DNA of 8,511 nucleotides, from assembly GCA_050701635.1 (NCBI GenBank), contig JBOGDF010000247.1, positions 1 through 8,511 of the forward strand, given 5' to 3'. How positions within the stretch are numbered: the first letter of the stretch is position 1; the number at the start of each line of letters is the position of its first letter. The notes below the pieces were generated by a model. The model worked only from the letters and a program-made list of their open reading frames with translations. It ran no database searches and was not told the origin of the DNA. The position numbers and the translations under genes were made by a program. Origin of the DNA: WHSM01 sp050701635 (GTDB taxonomy: Bacteria > Actinomycetota > Actinomycetes > Mycobacteriales > Micromonosporaceae). This document shows, in pieces, positions 1 to 6,191 of this stretch.

Positions 1-463
1 CCCTGCGGATCTCCGCGGCCGCGGCCTCGTCCACGGCCGCCGCCTGTACGGCATCGCTGGCCGCGCCGACCAGCGAGGTCCAGCCCTCCGGACGCGACAG
101 GTACGCCAGCGCCGCGACCTCTACCGGATCCGCCGCCGCGGGGTGGGCACCGTCGCGTACCGCCTCGCCCAGCTCGCCGGCCCGCTGCACCACCCGGGTC
201 GCCACCCGCTGCCGGAACAGCGGATCGGAGGCGAGCTGCGCGGCGATTGCGGTGCCCCCGAGCTTGGCCCGCCGCTGCGGCGCGAACCGCGCGATCCGGC
301 GTACCGGCCCGGGAATTTCGTCGATCGGCAGGTCTCCCAGCACCGCCGCCACCAGGGCGACCACCCGCTGCCGTACCGGCGCCGGGAGCTGCGGGTCCGC
401 CGGCTCGGACGCGCCGGAACCGTCGGCGTGCTCCGCCGCCGGCGCCAGCTCCGGGTCCGTCAT
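1..463 (-). CDS. Probable NYN/PIN-domain RNA-binding protein, N-terminal part (truncated by window edge)
   Basis: Reading leftward from the ATG at 463-461, the frame stays open to the window edge for 154 codons; the C-terminus lies outside. The visible part starts MTDPELAPAAEHADGSGASE, a disordered acidic stretch, then becomes helical and Arg/Ala-rich, with segments such as RQRVVALVAAVLGDLP, RRIARFAPQRRAKLGG and DPVEVAALAYLSRPEGW. This resembles the N-terminal helical region of actinobacterial proteins annotated as NYN-domain (PIN-like nuclease) RNA-binding proteins, judged from memory of the family. The NYN domain itself, normally C-terminal, is not in view, so the call rests on the N-terminal half only. 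No Shine-Dalgarno sits at normal distance; a purine-rich GAGGGAGGGG on the minus strand ends 17 nt before the ATG. The gene is divergent from the DUF6918-type gene. Confidence 0.6.
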   Translation of the reverse strand, partial: MTDPELAPAAEHADGSGASEPADPQLPAPVRQRVVALVAAVLGDLPIDEIPGPVRRIARFAPQRRAKLGGTAIAAQLASDPLFRQRVATRVVQRAGELGEAVRDGAHPAAADPVEVAALAYLSRPEGWTSLVGAASDAVQAAAVDEAAAAEIRR

Positions 464-488
464 CGATCAAGTCTGACAAACCCCTCCC

Positions 489-516
489 TCGACCCGCGCG
501 GGGGTACGGCTAGCGT
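489..516 (+). promoter_or_regulatory. Candidate promoter of the DUF6918-type gene
   Basis: A TCGACC hexamer (489-494) and a TAGCGT hexamer (511-516) are separated by 16 bp. TAGCGT fits the actinobacterial TAnnnT -10 pattern, while the -35 match is modest. Transcription would start near 523 and leave a 5' untranslated region of about 90 nt before the GTG at 612. It lies in the 148-bp region between two divergent genes. This is motif matching only. Confidence 0.3.
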
Positions 517-594
517 GCACCAAGCCGTTGCTGGAATCATCGGCAACCGCCGTGCGAGCCGTACGGTGTCGTACCCCGCAATCCCACCCCCACA

Positions 595-600
595 GAGAGG
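595..600 (+). promoter_or_regulatory. Ribosome binding site deciding the start of the DUF6918-type gene
   Basis: GAGAGG ends 11 nt before the GTG at 612. The spacing is slightly long but usable. It supports the GTG over the ATG at 528, which would add 28 residues of non-family-like sequence. Confidence 0.5.
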
Positions 601-611
601 CGAAACCTCAG

Positions 612-1061
612 GTGACTCGCACCCTTCAGGACATCCTCCTCGCCCCGGAACGGCGCCCCGCCGTGGTCGACGACTGCCAGCAGTTGATCGACACCGAGGT
701 GGCGTCGAAGGACGGTGCCTCAGGTCTGCTCGTCAAGACCAGCTACAAGATCGTCAAGGCGGTACGCCCGGACATGATCCGGCACGCCAGCGACAGCCTG
801 CTCGCGGACTTCGTACCGCGGCTGGAGCCCTTCTACGCCGACTTCCAGGCCGAGGGCAACGGCAGCTCGCTGAAGGAGTACTTCGCGGGCAGGTCGGACG
901 CGATCTCCGAGGCGCTGCTCGGTGTCACCGACGACCGCGCGAACCGCACCACCCGCGTCACCCTGAAGAAGGCGTATGACAGGCTCCGCCCGCAGGCCAA
1001 GGAGCACGTCACCGCCGCGCTGCCCGGACTCAGCACGCTGATCGAGAAGCACATCGCCTGA
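612..1061 (+). CDS. DUF6918-type conserved protein of unknown function
   Basis: The predicted protein has 149 aa from a GTG start (612-614) and begins VTRTLQDILLAPERRPAVVD. It matches my memory of a small actinobacterial family (DUF6918): an N-terminal LLAPERRPAVVDDC-type motif (residues 9-22), a central VKTSYKIVKAVRPD segment (41-54), DFVPRLEPFYADF (67-79), SDAISEALLGVTDDRA (95-110) and a C-terminal KEHVTAALPGLSTLIEKHIA (130-149). It looks all-helical and soluble, with no signal peptide or membrane segment; the function is unknown. The frame is open further upstream to an ATG at 528, but that extension is basic, Arg/Ser-rich and unlike the family, and GAGAGG precedes the GTG. The gene is monocistronic: its left neighbour is divergent, and on the right a strong hairpin starts 7 nt after the stop. 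Confidence 0.8.
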   Translation: MTRTLQDILLAPERRPAVVDDCQQLIDTEVASKDGASGLLVKTSYKIVKAVRPDMIRHASDSLLADFVPRLEPFYADFQAEGNGSSLKEYFAGRSDAISEALLGVTDDRANRTTRVTLKKAYDRLRPQAKEHVTAALPGLSTLIEKHIA

Positions 1062-1067
1062 CGGCAC

Positions 1068-1101
1068 GGGTACGGCCCGGGAGCCGTCCCGGGCCGTACC
1101 C
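1068..1101. terminator. Bidirectional factor-independent terminator hairpin between convergent genes
   Basis: GGGTACGGCCCGGG (1068-1081) and CCCGGGCCGTACCC (1088-1101) form a perfect 14-bp stem with a 6-nt loop, AGCCGT. It occupies nearly the whole 40-bp gap between the stop of the DUF6918-type gene (1061) and the stop of the convergent regulator gene (1102). No T-tract follows on either strand, consistent with the tail-less hairpins often proposed as terminators in GC-rich actinobacteria. The position and perfect symmetry suggest it ends both transcripts. Confidence 0.8.
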
Positions 1102-1632
1102 TCACCGGGTCTCGGCCAACCGGGCCTGGTATTCCCGCCAGCGCGAGAGCAGCGCGGGCATCTCCACCTGCAGGAAGTCGAAGAACGCCTGGGTCTGCGC
1201 GATCCGGGCTCCCGCCGGGGTGTCCGCCCCGAGCGCGTCGACGCCCTCCGCCAGCAGCTCCGACCAGCGCTTGTACATCGGCGCCCGGTTCACGCTCGCC
1301 TCGAACCAGACGTCGTCGTGTACGACGTAGTGGTCCCGCCGGGAGCCCGGCTCCCGGCTGCGGCTGGCCATCTGAACCTGCGTCAGGTAGCGCACCGCGC
1401 CCGACACCGCCGCCGGGCTGACCTGCAGCCGCTCGGCCAACTCGGCCGCGGTCAGGTGGCCGGCGTCGCTGGCCAGCAACGCGACGAAGGCACGCGCCGG
1501 CATCCGCGGGAATCCCGCGTCGGCCAGTACGGCCGCGAACCGCTCGACGAACCGCGCCACGGCGGCCTCGTCCCGGCCGGTGGCCTCGTCCCGGCCCGCG
1601 GCCCCGGGATCGCTCTGGCTCAGATCCGCCAT
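1102..1632 (-). CDS. GbsR/MarR-family winged-helix transcriptional regulator
   Basis: The predicted protein has 176 aa and starts MADLSQSDPG. After a disordered N-terminus of about 25 residues comes a winged helix-turn-helix: ALLASDAGHLTAAELAERLQ (51-70), recognition helix SPAAVSGAVRYLTQV (72-86), then a basic wing REPGSRRDHYVV (93-104). A helical C-terminal dimerisation part continues to the end (about 108-176), ending with SRWREYQARLAETR. This matches the GbsR branch of MarR-type regulators; I cannot tell the ligand. The ATG at 1632 is chosen because GGAGGT lies 9 nt upstream; an ATG at 1680 would add 16 residues without such a site. It is divergent from the ABC exporter operon and most likely represses it, and perhaps itself, through the palindrome at 1689-1704. 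The N-terminus carries a six-residue duplication (GRDEAT/GRDEAA). Confidence 0.85.
   Translation of the reverse strand: MADLSQSDPGAAGRDEATGRDEAAVARFVERFAAVLADAGFPRMPARAFVALLASDAGHLTAAELAERLQVSPAAVSGAVRYLTQVQMASRSREPGSRRDHYVVHDDVWFEASVNRAPMYKRWSELLAEGVDALGADTPAGARIAQTQAFFDFLQVEMPALLSRWREYQARLAETR
1564..1596 (-). repeat. 15-bp direct repeat with 18-bp period inside the regulator gene
   Basis: GGCCTCGTCCCGGCC occurs identically at 1564-1578 and 1582-1596. The 18-bp period keeps the frame and encodes two GRDEA(T/A) hexapeptides (residues 13-24) in the disordered N-terminus before the DNA-binding domain. It is probably a slippage-type duplication with no effect on the fold. Confidence 0.85.
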
Positions 1633-1641
1633 CTGAAGGTC

Positions 1642-1647
1642 ACCTCC
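1642..1647 (-). promoter_or_regulatory. Strong Shine-Dalgarno of the GbsR/MarR gene
   Basis: On the minus strand GGAGGT (followed by GA) lies 9 nt before the ATG at 1632. This near-perfect anti-16S complement decides the start in favour of 1632 over 1680. Confidence 0.85.
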
Positions 1648-1658
1648 TGCGTCCCCGT

Positions 1659-1664
1659 ACGGTA
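1659..1664 (-). promoter_or_regulatory. Candidate -10 of the GbsR/MarR gene
   Basis: TACCGT on the minus strand fits TAnnnT and would give a start near 1652, just upstream of the Shine-Dalgarno. No good -35 stands at 16-18 bp; TTGAAT-like bases lie at only 14 bp. If real, the palindrome at 1689-1704 would begin about 37 bp upstream of this start, a position compatible with autoregulation. Confidence 0.25.
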
Positions 1665-1688
1665 GCTGCGACTCGCGCATTCAATGTG

Positions 1689-1704
1689 TTCACGGATTCG
1701 TGAA
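1689..1704. promoter_or_regulatory. Palindromic operator candidate for the GbsR/MarR regulator
   Basis: TTCACG-GATT-CGTGAA is a perfect 6-bp inverted repeat with a 4-bp centre in the gap between the divergent regulator and exporter genes. Its left half coincides with the predicted -35 of the exporter promoter, and the rest lies in the spacer, so a bound dimer would exclude RNA polymerase. Size, symmetry and location are typical of MarR-class operators. Assignment to this regulator is inference from adjacency. Confidence 0.6.
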
Positions 1705-1717
1705 ATGAGTGTAGCTT
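1689..1717 (+). promoter_or_regulatory. Predicted promoter of the ABC exporter operon, giving a leaderless mRNA
   Basis: TTCACG (1689-1694) as -35, a 17-bp spacer and TAGCTT (1712-1717) as -10 give a predicted start at 1724-1725, which is the A of the ATG of the ATPase gene. No Shine-Dalgarno precedes that ATG, and an in-frame TGA at 1719-1721 excludes an earlier start. These points together indicate a leaderless transcript, common in actinobacteria. Confidence 0.55.
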
Positions 1718-1724
1718 CTGAAAT

Positions 1725-2621
1725 ATGGCTGAAGCTATCTCCGTATCCGGCCTCGTCAAGTCGTACGGGCGCAACGTCGCCCTCGACGGACTCGACCTGT
1801 CGGTCACCACCGGCGAGGTACACGGATTCCTCGGGCCCAACGGCTCGGGCAAGACCACCACCATCCGGATCCTGCTGGGGCTGCTGCGCGCCGACGCCGG
1901 CCAGGCGACGCTGCTCGGCGGCGATCCGTGGCGGGACAGCACCACACTGCACCGCCGGCTGGCGTACGTGCCGGGCGATGTCGCGCTGTGGCCCAACCTG
2001 ACCGGCGGTGAAGTGATCGACCTGCTCGGCCGGCTGCGCGGCGGACTCGATCCAGCGCGCCGTGCCGAGCTGCTGGAACGTTTCGAGCTGGACCCGCGGA
2101 AGAAGGGCCGGGCGTACTCGAAGGGCAACCGGCAGAAGGTCGCCCTGGTCGCGGCGCTCGCCTCGAACGTCGAGCTGCTGCTGCTGGACGAGCCCACCGC
2201 CGGCCTGGACCCGCTGATGGAGGCGGTGTTCCAGCAGTGCATCAACGAGGAACGCGACAGCGGCCGTACGGTGCTGCTCTCCAGCCACATCCTGGCCGAG
2301 GTGGAGGCGCTCTGCGACCGGGTGAGCATCATCCGCAACGGGGTCACCGTGGAGACCGGCACGCTGTCGCAGCTGCGGCACCTGACGCGTACCTCGATCA
2401 GCGCCGAGCTGGCGGCGCCGCCGAACGGGCTCTCCCAGCTGGCTGGCGTACACGACCTCGTGGTGGACGGCAACCGGGTGCGGTTCGAGGTCGACACCGA
2501 CCGGCTGGACGCGGTGCTGCCGCAGCTGTCCGCGTCGGGCGTACGCAGCCTGACCAGCCAGCCACCGACCCTGGAGGCGCTGTTCCTGCGGCACTACGCC
2601 ACATCGGAGACGACGTCATGA
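1725..2621 (+). CDS. ABC-2 exporter ATP-binding protein (drug/antibiotic efflux type)
   Basis: The protein has 298 aa, a single cytoplasmic nucleotide-binding domain plus a C-terminal tail of about 80 residues typical of DrrA-like ATPases. Walker A is GPNGSGKT (37-44), the signature is the divergent YSKGNRQK (131-138), Walker B with the catalytic Glu is LLLLDEPTAGLDP (151-163; D155, E156), and the switch His is H188 in SSH. At the Q-loop position the sequence reads YVPGD (81-85), with Gly84 where Gln is usual; I recall this in relatives of this subfamily. The ATPase would energise the permease whose ATG overlaps its stop (ATGA). An in-frame TGA at 1719-1721 makes the ATG at 1725 the first possible start. 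By memory it resembles M. tuberculosis Rv1218c and tetronasin-type exporters; the substrate is unknown. Confidence 0.92.
   Translation: MAEAISVSGLVKSYGRNVALDGLDLSVTTGEVHGFLGPNGSGKTTTIRILLGLLRADAGQATLLGGDPWRDSTTLHRRLAYVPGDVALWPNLTGGEVIDLLGRLRGGLDPARRAELLERFELDPRKKGRAYSKGNRQKVALVAALASNVELLLLDEPTAGLDPLMEAVFQQCINEERDSGRTVLLSSHILAEVEALCDRVSIIRNGVTVETGTLSQLRHLTRTSISAELAAPPNGLSQLAGVHDLVVDGNRVRFEVDTDRLDAVLPQLSASGVRSLTSQPPTLEALFLRHYATSETTS
2606..2610 (+). promoter_or_regulatory. Ribosome binding site of the permease inside the ATPase gene
   Basis: GGAGA lies 7 nt before the ATG at 2618, inside the last codons of the ATPase gene. With the ATGA stop/start overlap it indicates translational coupling. 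It also rules against the much earlier in-frame ATG at 2237. Confidence 0.75.
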
Positions 2622-4219
2622 ACGCCCTGGCAGGGACCTCCGCACTGGTACGCCTGGCGGTACACCGCGACCGGATCATGCTCCCGGCGTGGCTGACTGT
2701 GTTCGTCGGCATGGCGGCGATGTCGGCCGCCGCGACCGCGGAGCTATACCCGACCGTGGAGTCCCGGGTCAGCGCCGCGGCCACCGCCAACAACAGCGCC
2801 GCCCTGGTCGCGCTCTACGGCCGGGTGTACGACCCCACCTCGCTGGGCGCGGTCTCGATGATGAAGCTGGGCGGGATGGGCGCCGCGATGGTCGCCGTAC
2901 TGACCATCTTCGTGGTGGTACGCCACACCCGCGCCGAAGAGGAGTCCGGCCGTCAGGAGCTGCTCGGCGCCACCGTGGTCGGCCGGTACGCACCGCTGAC
3001 CGCCGCGCTGCTGCTGGCGATCGGCGCCAACCTCGTGCTCGGGCTGCTGACCGCGGTGGGGCTGGCCGCCGCCGGGCTGCCCGCCGACGGCTCGCTCGCC
3101 TTCGGGCTGGCCTGGGCCGGCGTCGGGGTCGCGTTCGCCGCGATCACCGCGGTCATCGCGCAGCTGACCACCAGCGCCCGGGCCACGATCGGCCTCGGGT
3201 CGGCCACGCTCGGGGCGGTCTACCTGATCCGCGCGATCGGCGACACCGCCAGCGCCGACGGCCCCCGCTGGCTGTCGTGGCTGTCTCCGATCGGTTGGGG
3301 CCAGCAGTTCCGCCCGTACGCCGGCAACCGCTGGTGGGTGCTGCTGATCACCGTCGGGTTCGCCGTACTGGCGATGGGGATCGCGTACCTCCTCGTGGCG
3401 CGCCGCGACCTCGGGGCGGGGCTGGTCTCCGACCGGCCCGGGCGGGCCACCGGACATCCGCTGCTGCGCAGCCCGCTCGCGCTGGCGTGGCGGCTGCACC
3501 GGGTCGGCCTCGCCGGCTGGGTGGTCGGGTTCGCACTGATGGGGCTGATCCTCGGCAACATCGCCTCCGACGTCGGCGGATTCCTGGACAGCCCCGAGGC
3601 GCGCGAGATGTTCGCCAACCTCGGCGGCGGCGCGGAACGGCAGCTCAGCGACCTGTTCCTGGCCGCCGAGATGGGCATCATGGGCGTGATCGTCTCCGCG
3701 TACGGGATCTCCGCGGCGCTGCGGCTGCGCAGCGAGGAGACCGACCTGCGGGCCGAGCCGCTGCTGGCCACCGCGGTCAGCCGTACCCGCTGGGCGGCCA
3801 GCCACCTGACCGTGGCGCTGCTCGGCGTCACCGCGCTGGCCACCACGGTCGGGCTGGCCGCCGGCGCGGCGCACGCCGGCCGTACCGGGGACGCCGGTCA
3901 GATCGGCCGGGTGCTGGCCGGCGCCCTGGTGCAGCTGCCCGCGGCCTGGCTGGTCACCGGCATCGTGGTGCTGCTGTTCGGGTTCGCACCCCGGTACGTG
4001 GTCGGCGGCTGGGCCGCCCTGGTGGCGTTCCTGCTGCTCGGCACGCTCGGCCCGACCCTGCAGCTGGACCAGTCGGTGATGAACTTCTCGCCGTACACCC
4101 ATCTGCCGAAACTGCCGGGCGGCGACCTGACGCTGACCCCGCTGGCGTGGCTGACCGGGATCGCGATCGTGTTGATCGTGGCCGGTCTGACCGGGTTCCG
4201 GCGACGCGACGTGGGCTGA
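2618..4219 (+). CDS. ABC-2 exporter permease with two six-helix halves
   Basis: The protein has 533 aa and starts MNALAGTSALVRLAVHRDRI. Hydrophobicity by eye gives about 12 membrane segments, near residues 20-40, 85-102, 124-150, 160-183, 189-206, 238-261, 297-315, 350-368, 394-418, 431-455, 462-482 and 508-526. The halves look duplicated: EEESGRQELLGATVVGR (107-123) matches SEETDLRAEPLLATAVSR (372-389), and the WLSPIGWGQQF region (221-231) matches NFSPYTHLPKL (489-499). This fits the polyketide-antibiotic exporter permeases (COG3559-like; Rv1217c and TnrB3 come to mind), in which one chain supplies both transmembrane halves. The frame is open from 2237, but those residues overlap the ATPase gene in another frame; the start at 2618 has GGAGA and an ATGA overlap. 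The transported compound cannot be read from the sequence. Confidence 0.9.
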   Translation: MNALAGTSALVRLAVHRDRIMLPAWLTVFVGMAAMSAAATAELYPTVESRVSAAATANNSAALVALYGRVYDPTSLGAVSMMKLGGMGAAMVAVLTIFVVVRHTRAEEESGRQELLGATVVGRYAPLTAALLLAIGANLVLGLLTAVGLAAAGLPADGSLAFGLAWAGVGVAFAAITAVIAQLTTSARATIGLGSATLGAVYLIRAIGDTASADGPRWLSWLSPIGWGQQFRPYAGNRWWVLLITVGFAVLAMGIAYLLVARRDLGAGLVSDRPGRATGHPLLRSPLALAWRLHRVGLAGWVVGFALMGLILGNIASDVGGFLDSPEAREMFANLGGGAERQLSDLFLAAEMGIMGVIVSAYGISAALRLRSEETDLRAEPLLATAVSRTRWAASHLTVALLGVTALATTVGLAAGAAHAGRTGDAGQIGRVLAGALVQLPAAWLVTGIVVLLFGFAPRYVVGGWAALVAFLLLGTLGPTLQLDQSVMNFSPYTHLPKLPGGDLTLTPLAWLTGIAIVLIVAGLTGFRRRDVG

Positions 4220-4260
4220 CTGTGACCCGCGTGGGCTACCGCCCAGTAGGGCTCCTGGCC

Positions 4261-4266
4261 TAGGTT
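4261..4266 (+). promoter_or_regulatory. Candidate -10 of the acyl-CoA synthetase promoter
   Basis: TAGGTT matches the actinobacterial TAGGnT-type -10 well. The predicted start at about 4273 leaves an 86-nt untranslated leader. No convincing -35 is found at 16-19 bp upstream. The synthetase needs its own promoter if the permease transcript ends in this gap, because 139 bp separate the genes. Confidence 0.4.
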
Positions 4267-4273
4267 GCACAGA

Positions 4274-4299
4274 GCGGATCTCCAGCGCCGGGGATCCGC
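4274..4299 (+). other. 10-bp stem-loop in the fadD leader or permease 3' region
   Basis: GCGGATCTCC (4274-4283) pairs with GGGGATCCGC (4290-4299) over 10 positions including one U-G pair, with loop AGCGCC. No T-run follows. It begins within about 1 nt of the start predicted from TAGGTT (4261-4266), which would place it at the extreme 5' end of the fadD mRNA. It could equally terminate the exporter transcript, whose last stop is 54 nt upstream. The structure is clear; its role is undecided. Confidence 0.6.
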
Positions 4300-4345
4300 A
4301 TGCAGCAGACTCAGGTTGAGCAGTACGCCAAACCTCTTGCCCACC

Positions 4346-4353
4346 GAGGGGGA
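4346..4353 (+). promoter_or_regulatory. Ribosome binding site of the acyl-CoA synthetase
   Basis: GAGGGGGA ends 5 nt before the ATG at 4359; its GAGG core is 9 nt away. This supports the start giving MSVATPANPD. Confidence 0.7.
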
Positions 4354-4358
4354 CTCCC

Positions 4359-6191
4359 ATGTCCGTCGCCACACCCGCCAACCCCGACCCAGCGTTGCTC
4401 ACCGACCGCGCGCCGAGCGTAGGCCGGCTGTTCCTCGACCGGGTGCAACAGAGCCCGGAGCTGGAGGCGTACCGCTATCCCGTGGCTGAGGACTGGGAGT
4501 CGGTGACCTGGGCGCAGACCGGCGACCGGGTGAGCCGGCTCGCCGCGGGCCTGGTCGCGCTCGGCGTGGCCCCCGAGGAGCGGGTCGCGATCGCCGCCAC
4601 CACCCGGTACGAGTGGATCCTGGCCGACCTGGCGATCCTGTGCGCAGGTGCCGCCACCACCACGGTCTACCCGACCACGCTGGCCGGCGACGTGGCGTAC
4701 ATCGTGAGCGACTCCGACAGCCGGGTGGTCTTCGCCGAGGACGACGAGCAGATCGCCAAGCTGCGGGAACACCGCGCCGAGCTGCCCGCGGTCAGCAAGG
4801 TCGTCACCTTCGACGGTACGCCCGACGGCGACTGGGTGATCTCGCTCGAGGACCTGGAGAAGCTGGGCGAACAGCGGCTCGCCGAGACCCCCGACGTGAT
4901 CACCGAACGGGTCGACGGCGCACAGCCCGGCAGCCTCGCCACGCTGATCTACACCTCCGGCACCACGGGCCGGCCGAAGGGCGTACGGCTGACCCACTCC
5001 GCGATGACGTACGAGGCCGCCGCGATCGACGTGATGAAGGTGCTTTCCACCGACGACCTGCAGTTCCTGTGGCTGCCGATGTCGCACGTGTTCGGCACCG
5101 TGCTGCTGATGGTGCAGCTGCAGATCGGCTTCCCCACCGCGGTCGACGGCCGGGTGCCGAAGATCGTGGACAACCTGGCGGTGGTACGCCCCACGTTCAT
5201 GGGCGCCGCACCGCGGATCTTCGAGAAGGCGCACGCCCGGGTCACCACCATGGCCGAAGGCGAGGGCGGGCTGAAGGCGAAGATCTTCGGCTGGGCGTTC
5301 GGGGTGGGCACCAAGGTCTCGCAGCTGCAACGGGCGGGCAAGGACGTACCGGCGCTGCTCGGCGTACAGCACAAGATCGCCGACGCGCTGGTGTTCAGCA
5401 AGATCCGGGACCGCTTCGGCGGCCGGGTCCGGTTCTTCATCTCCGGCGCCGCCGCGCTGAACAAGGAGCTCGCGGAGTGGTTCCACGCCGCCGGCATCCT
5501 GATCCTGGAGGGGTACGGCCTCACCGAGAACTGCGCCGGCGCCTGCCTGAACCGGCCGGACAACTTCAAGCTGGGCACCGTCGGTCCCCCGTTCCCCGGC
5601 ACCGAGATCAAGATCGCCTCGGACGGCGAGGTGCTGATCAAGGGTCCGCAGGTGATGGAGGGCTACCACGGGATGCCGGAGCAGACCGCCGAGGCGCTCA
5701 GCACCGACGGCTGGCTGCACACCGGCGACATCGGCGAGTTGGACGGCGACGGCTTCCTGCGCATCACCGACCGCAAGAAGGACCTGTTCAAGACCTCCGG
5801 CGGCAAGTACGTCGCCCCGTCGCTGATCGAGGGCCAGTTCAAGAACATCTGCCCGTACGCCAGCCAGATCGTCGTACACGGCAACGAGCGCAACTACTGC
5901 ACCGCGCTGGTCACGCTGGACCCGGACGCGATCGTGCCGTGGGCCGAGCAGCACGGGCTGGCGGGCAGCTCGTACTCCGAGATCGTCAGCTCTCCGGAAG
6001 CCCGCGAGCTGGTCGCCGGGTACGTCGCGGAGCTGAACACGCAGCTCAACCGGTGGGAGACGATCAAGAAGTTCGCGATCCTGGAGCAGGACCTGTCGGT
6101 GGAGGGCGGCGAGATGACGCCGTCGCTGAAGGTCAAGCGCAAGGTGGTCGAGGACAAGTACCGCGACAAGCTCGACGCCCTCTACTCGTAG
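4359..6191 (+). CDS. Long-chain fatty-acid-CoA ligase (AMP-forming), FadD15-like
   Basis: The 610-aa enzyme of the adenylate-forming superfamily would activate fatty acids with ATP to acyl-AMP and then acyl-CoA, for lipid synthesis or degradation. Visible motifs in order are: phosphate-binding YTSGTTGRPKG (198-208), substrate-side WLPMSHVFG (238-246), adenine-binding EGYGLTE (384-390), ribose-binding GWLHTGDIG (451-459; D457), hinge DRKKDLFKTSGGKYVAP (471-487), and C-terminal TPSLKVKRK (587-595) with catalytic Lys591. The helical insert RIFEKAHARVTTMAEGEGG (286-304) and the total length are typical of bacterial long-chain synthetases rather than acetyl-CoA synthetases. All catalytic motifs are intact. 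No signal peptide is present; it is probably cytoplasmic or peripheral to the membrane. The last codons and stop lie in the first copy of a 23-bp tandem repeat. Chain-length preference is unknown. Confidence 0.93.
   Translation: MSVATPANPDPALLTDRAPSVGRLFLDRVQQSPELEAYRYPVAEDWESVTWAQTGDRVSRLAAGLVALGVAPEERVAIAATTRYEWILADLAILCAGAATTTVYPTTLAGDVAYIVSDSDSRVVFAEDDEQIAKLREHRAELPAVSKVVTFDGTPDGDWVISLEDLEKLGEQRLAETPDVITERVDGAQPGSLATLIYTSGTTGRPKGVRLTHSAMTYEAAAIDVMKVLSTDDLQFLWLPMSHVFGTVLLMVQLQIGFPTAVDGRVPKIVDNLAVVRPTFMGAAPRIFEKAHARVTTMAEGEGGLKAKIFGWAFGVGTKVSQLQRAGKDVPALLGVQHKIADALVFSKIRDRFGGRVRFFISGAAALNKELAEWFHAAGILILEGYGLTENCAGACLNRPDNFKLGTVGPPFPGTEIKIASDGEVLIKGPQVMEGYHGMPEQTAEALSTDGWLHTGDIGELDGDGFLRITDRKKDLFKTSGGKYVAPSLIEGQFKNICPYASQIVVHGNERNYCTALVTLDPDAIVPWAEQHGLAGSSYSEIVSSPEARELVAGYVAELNTQLNRWETIKKFAILEQDLSVEGGEMTPSLKVKRKVVEDKYRDKLDALYS

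Noticed and set aside
528..611. 28-residue extension of the DUF6918-type protein
   Set aside because: Not family-like, and the GTG at 612 has an upstream GAGAGG and begins the recognised domain.
1633..1680. 16-residue extension of the GbsR/MarR protein from the ATG at 1680
   Set aside because: It would translate through the perfect Shine-Dalgarno that serves the ATG at 1632.
2237..2617. N-terminal extension of the permease from an earlier in-frame ATG
   Set aside because: It lies inside the ATPase gene, is Arg/Gly/Pro-rich, and the ATG at 2618 has a Shine-Dalgarno and a stop/start overlap.
2744..4402. 552-codon open frame on the minus strand opposite the permease
   Set aside because: Gly/Gln/Arg-rich shadow of the membrane protein gene; a long open frame is expected by chance at this GC content.
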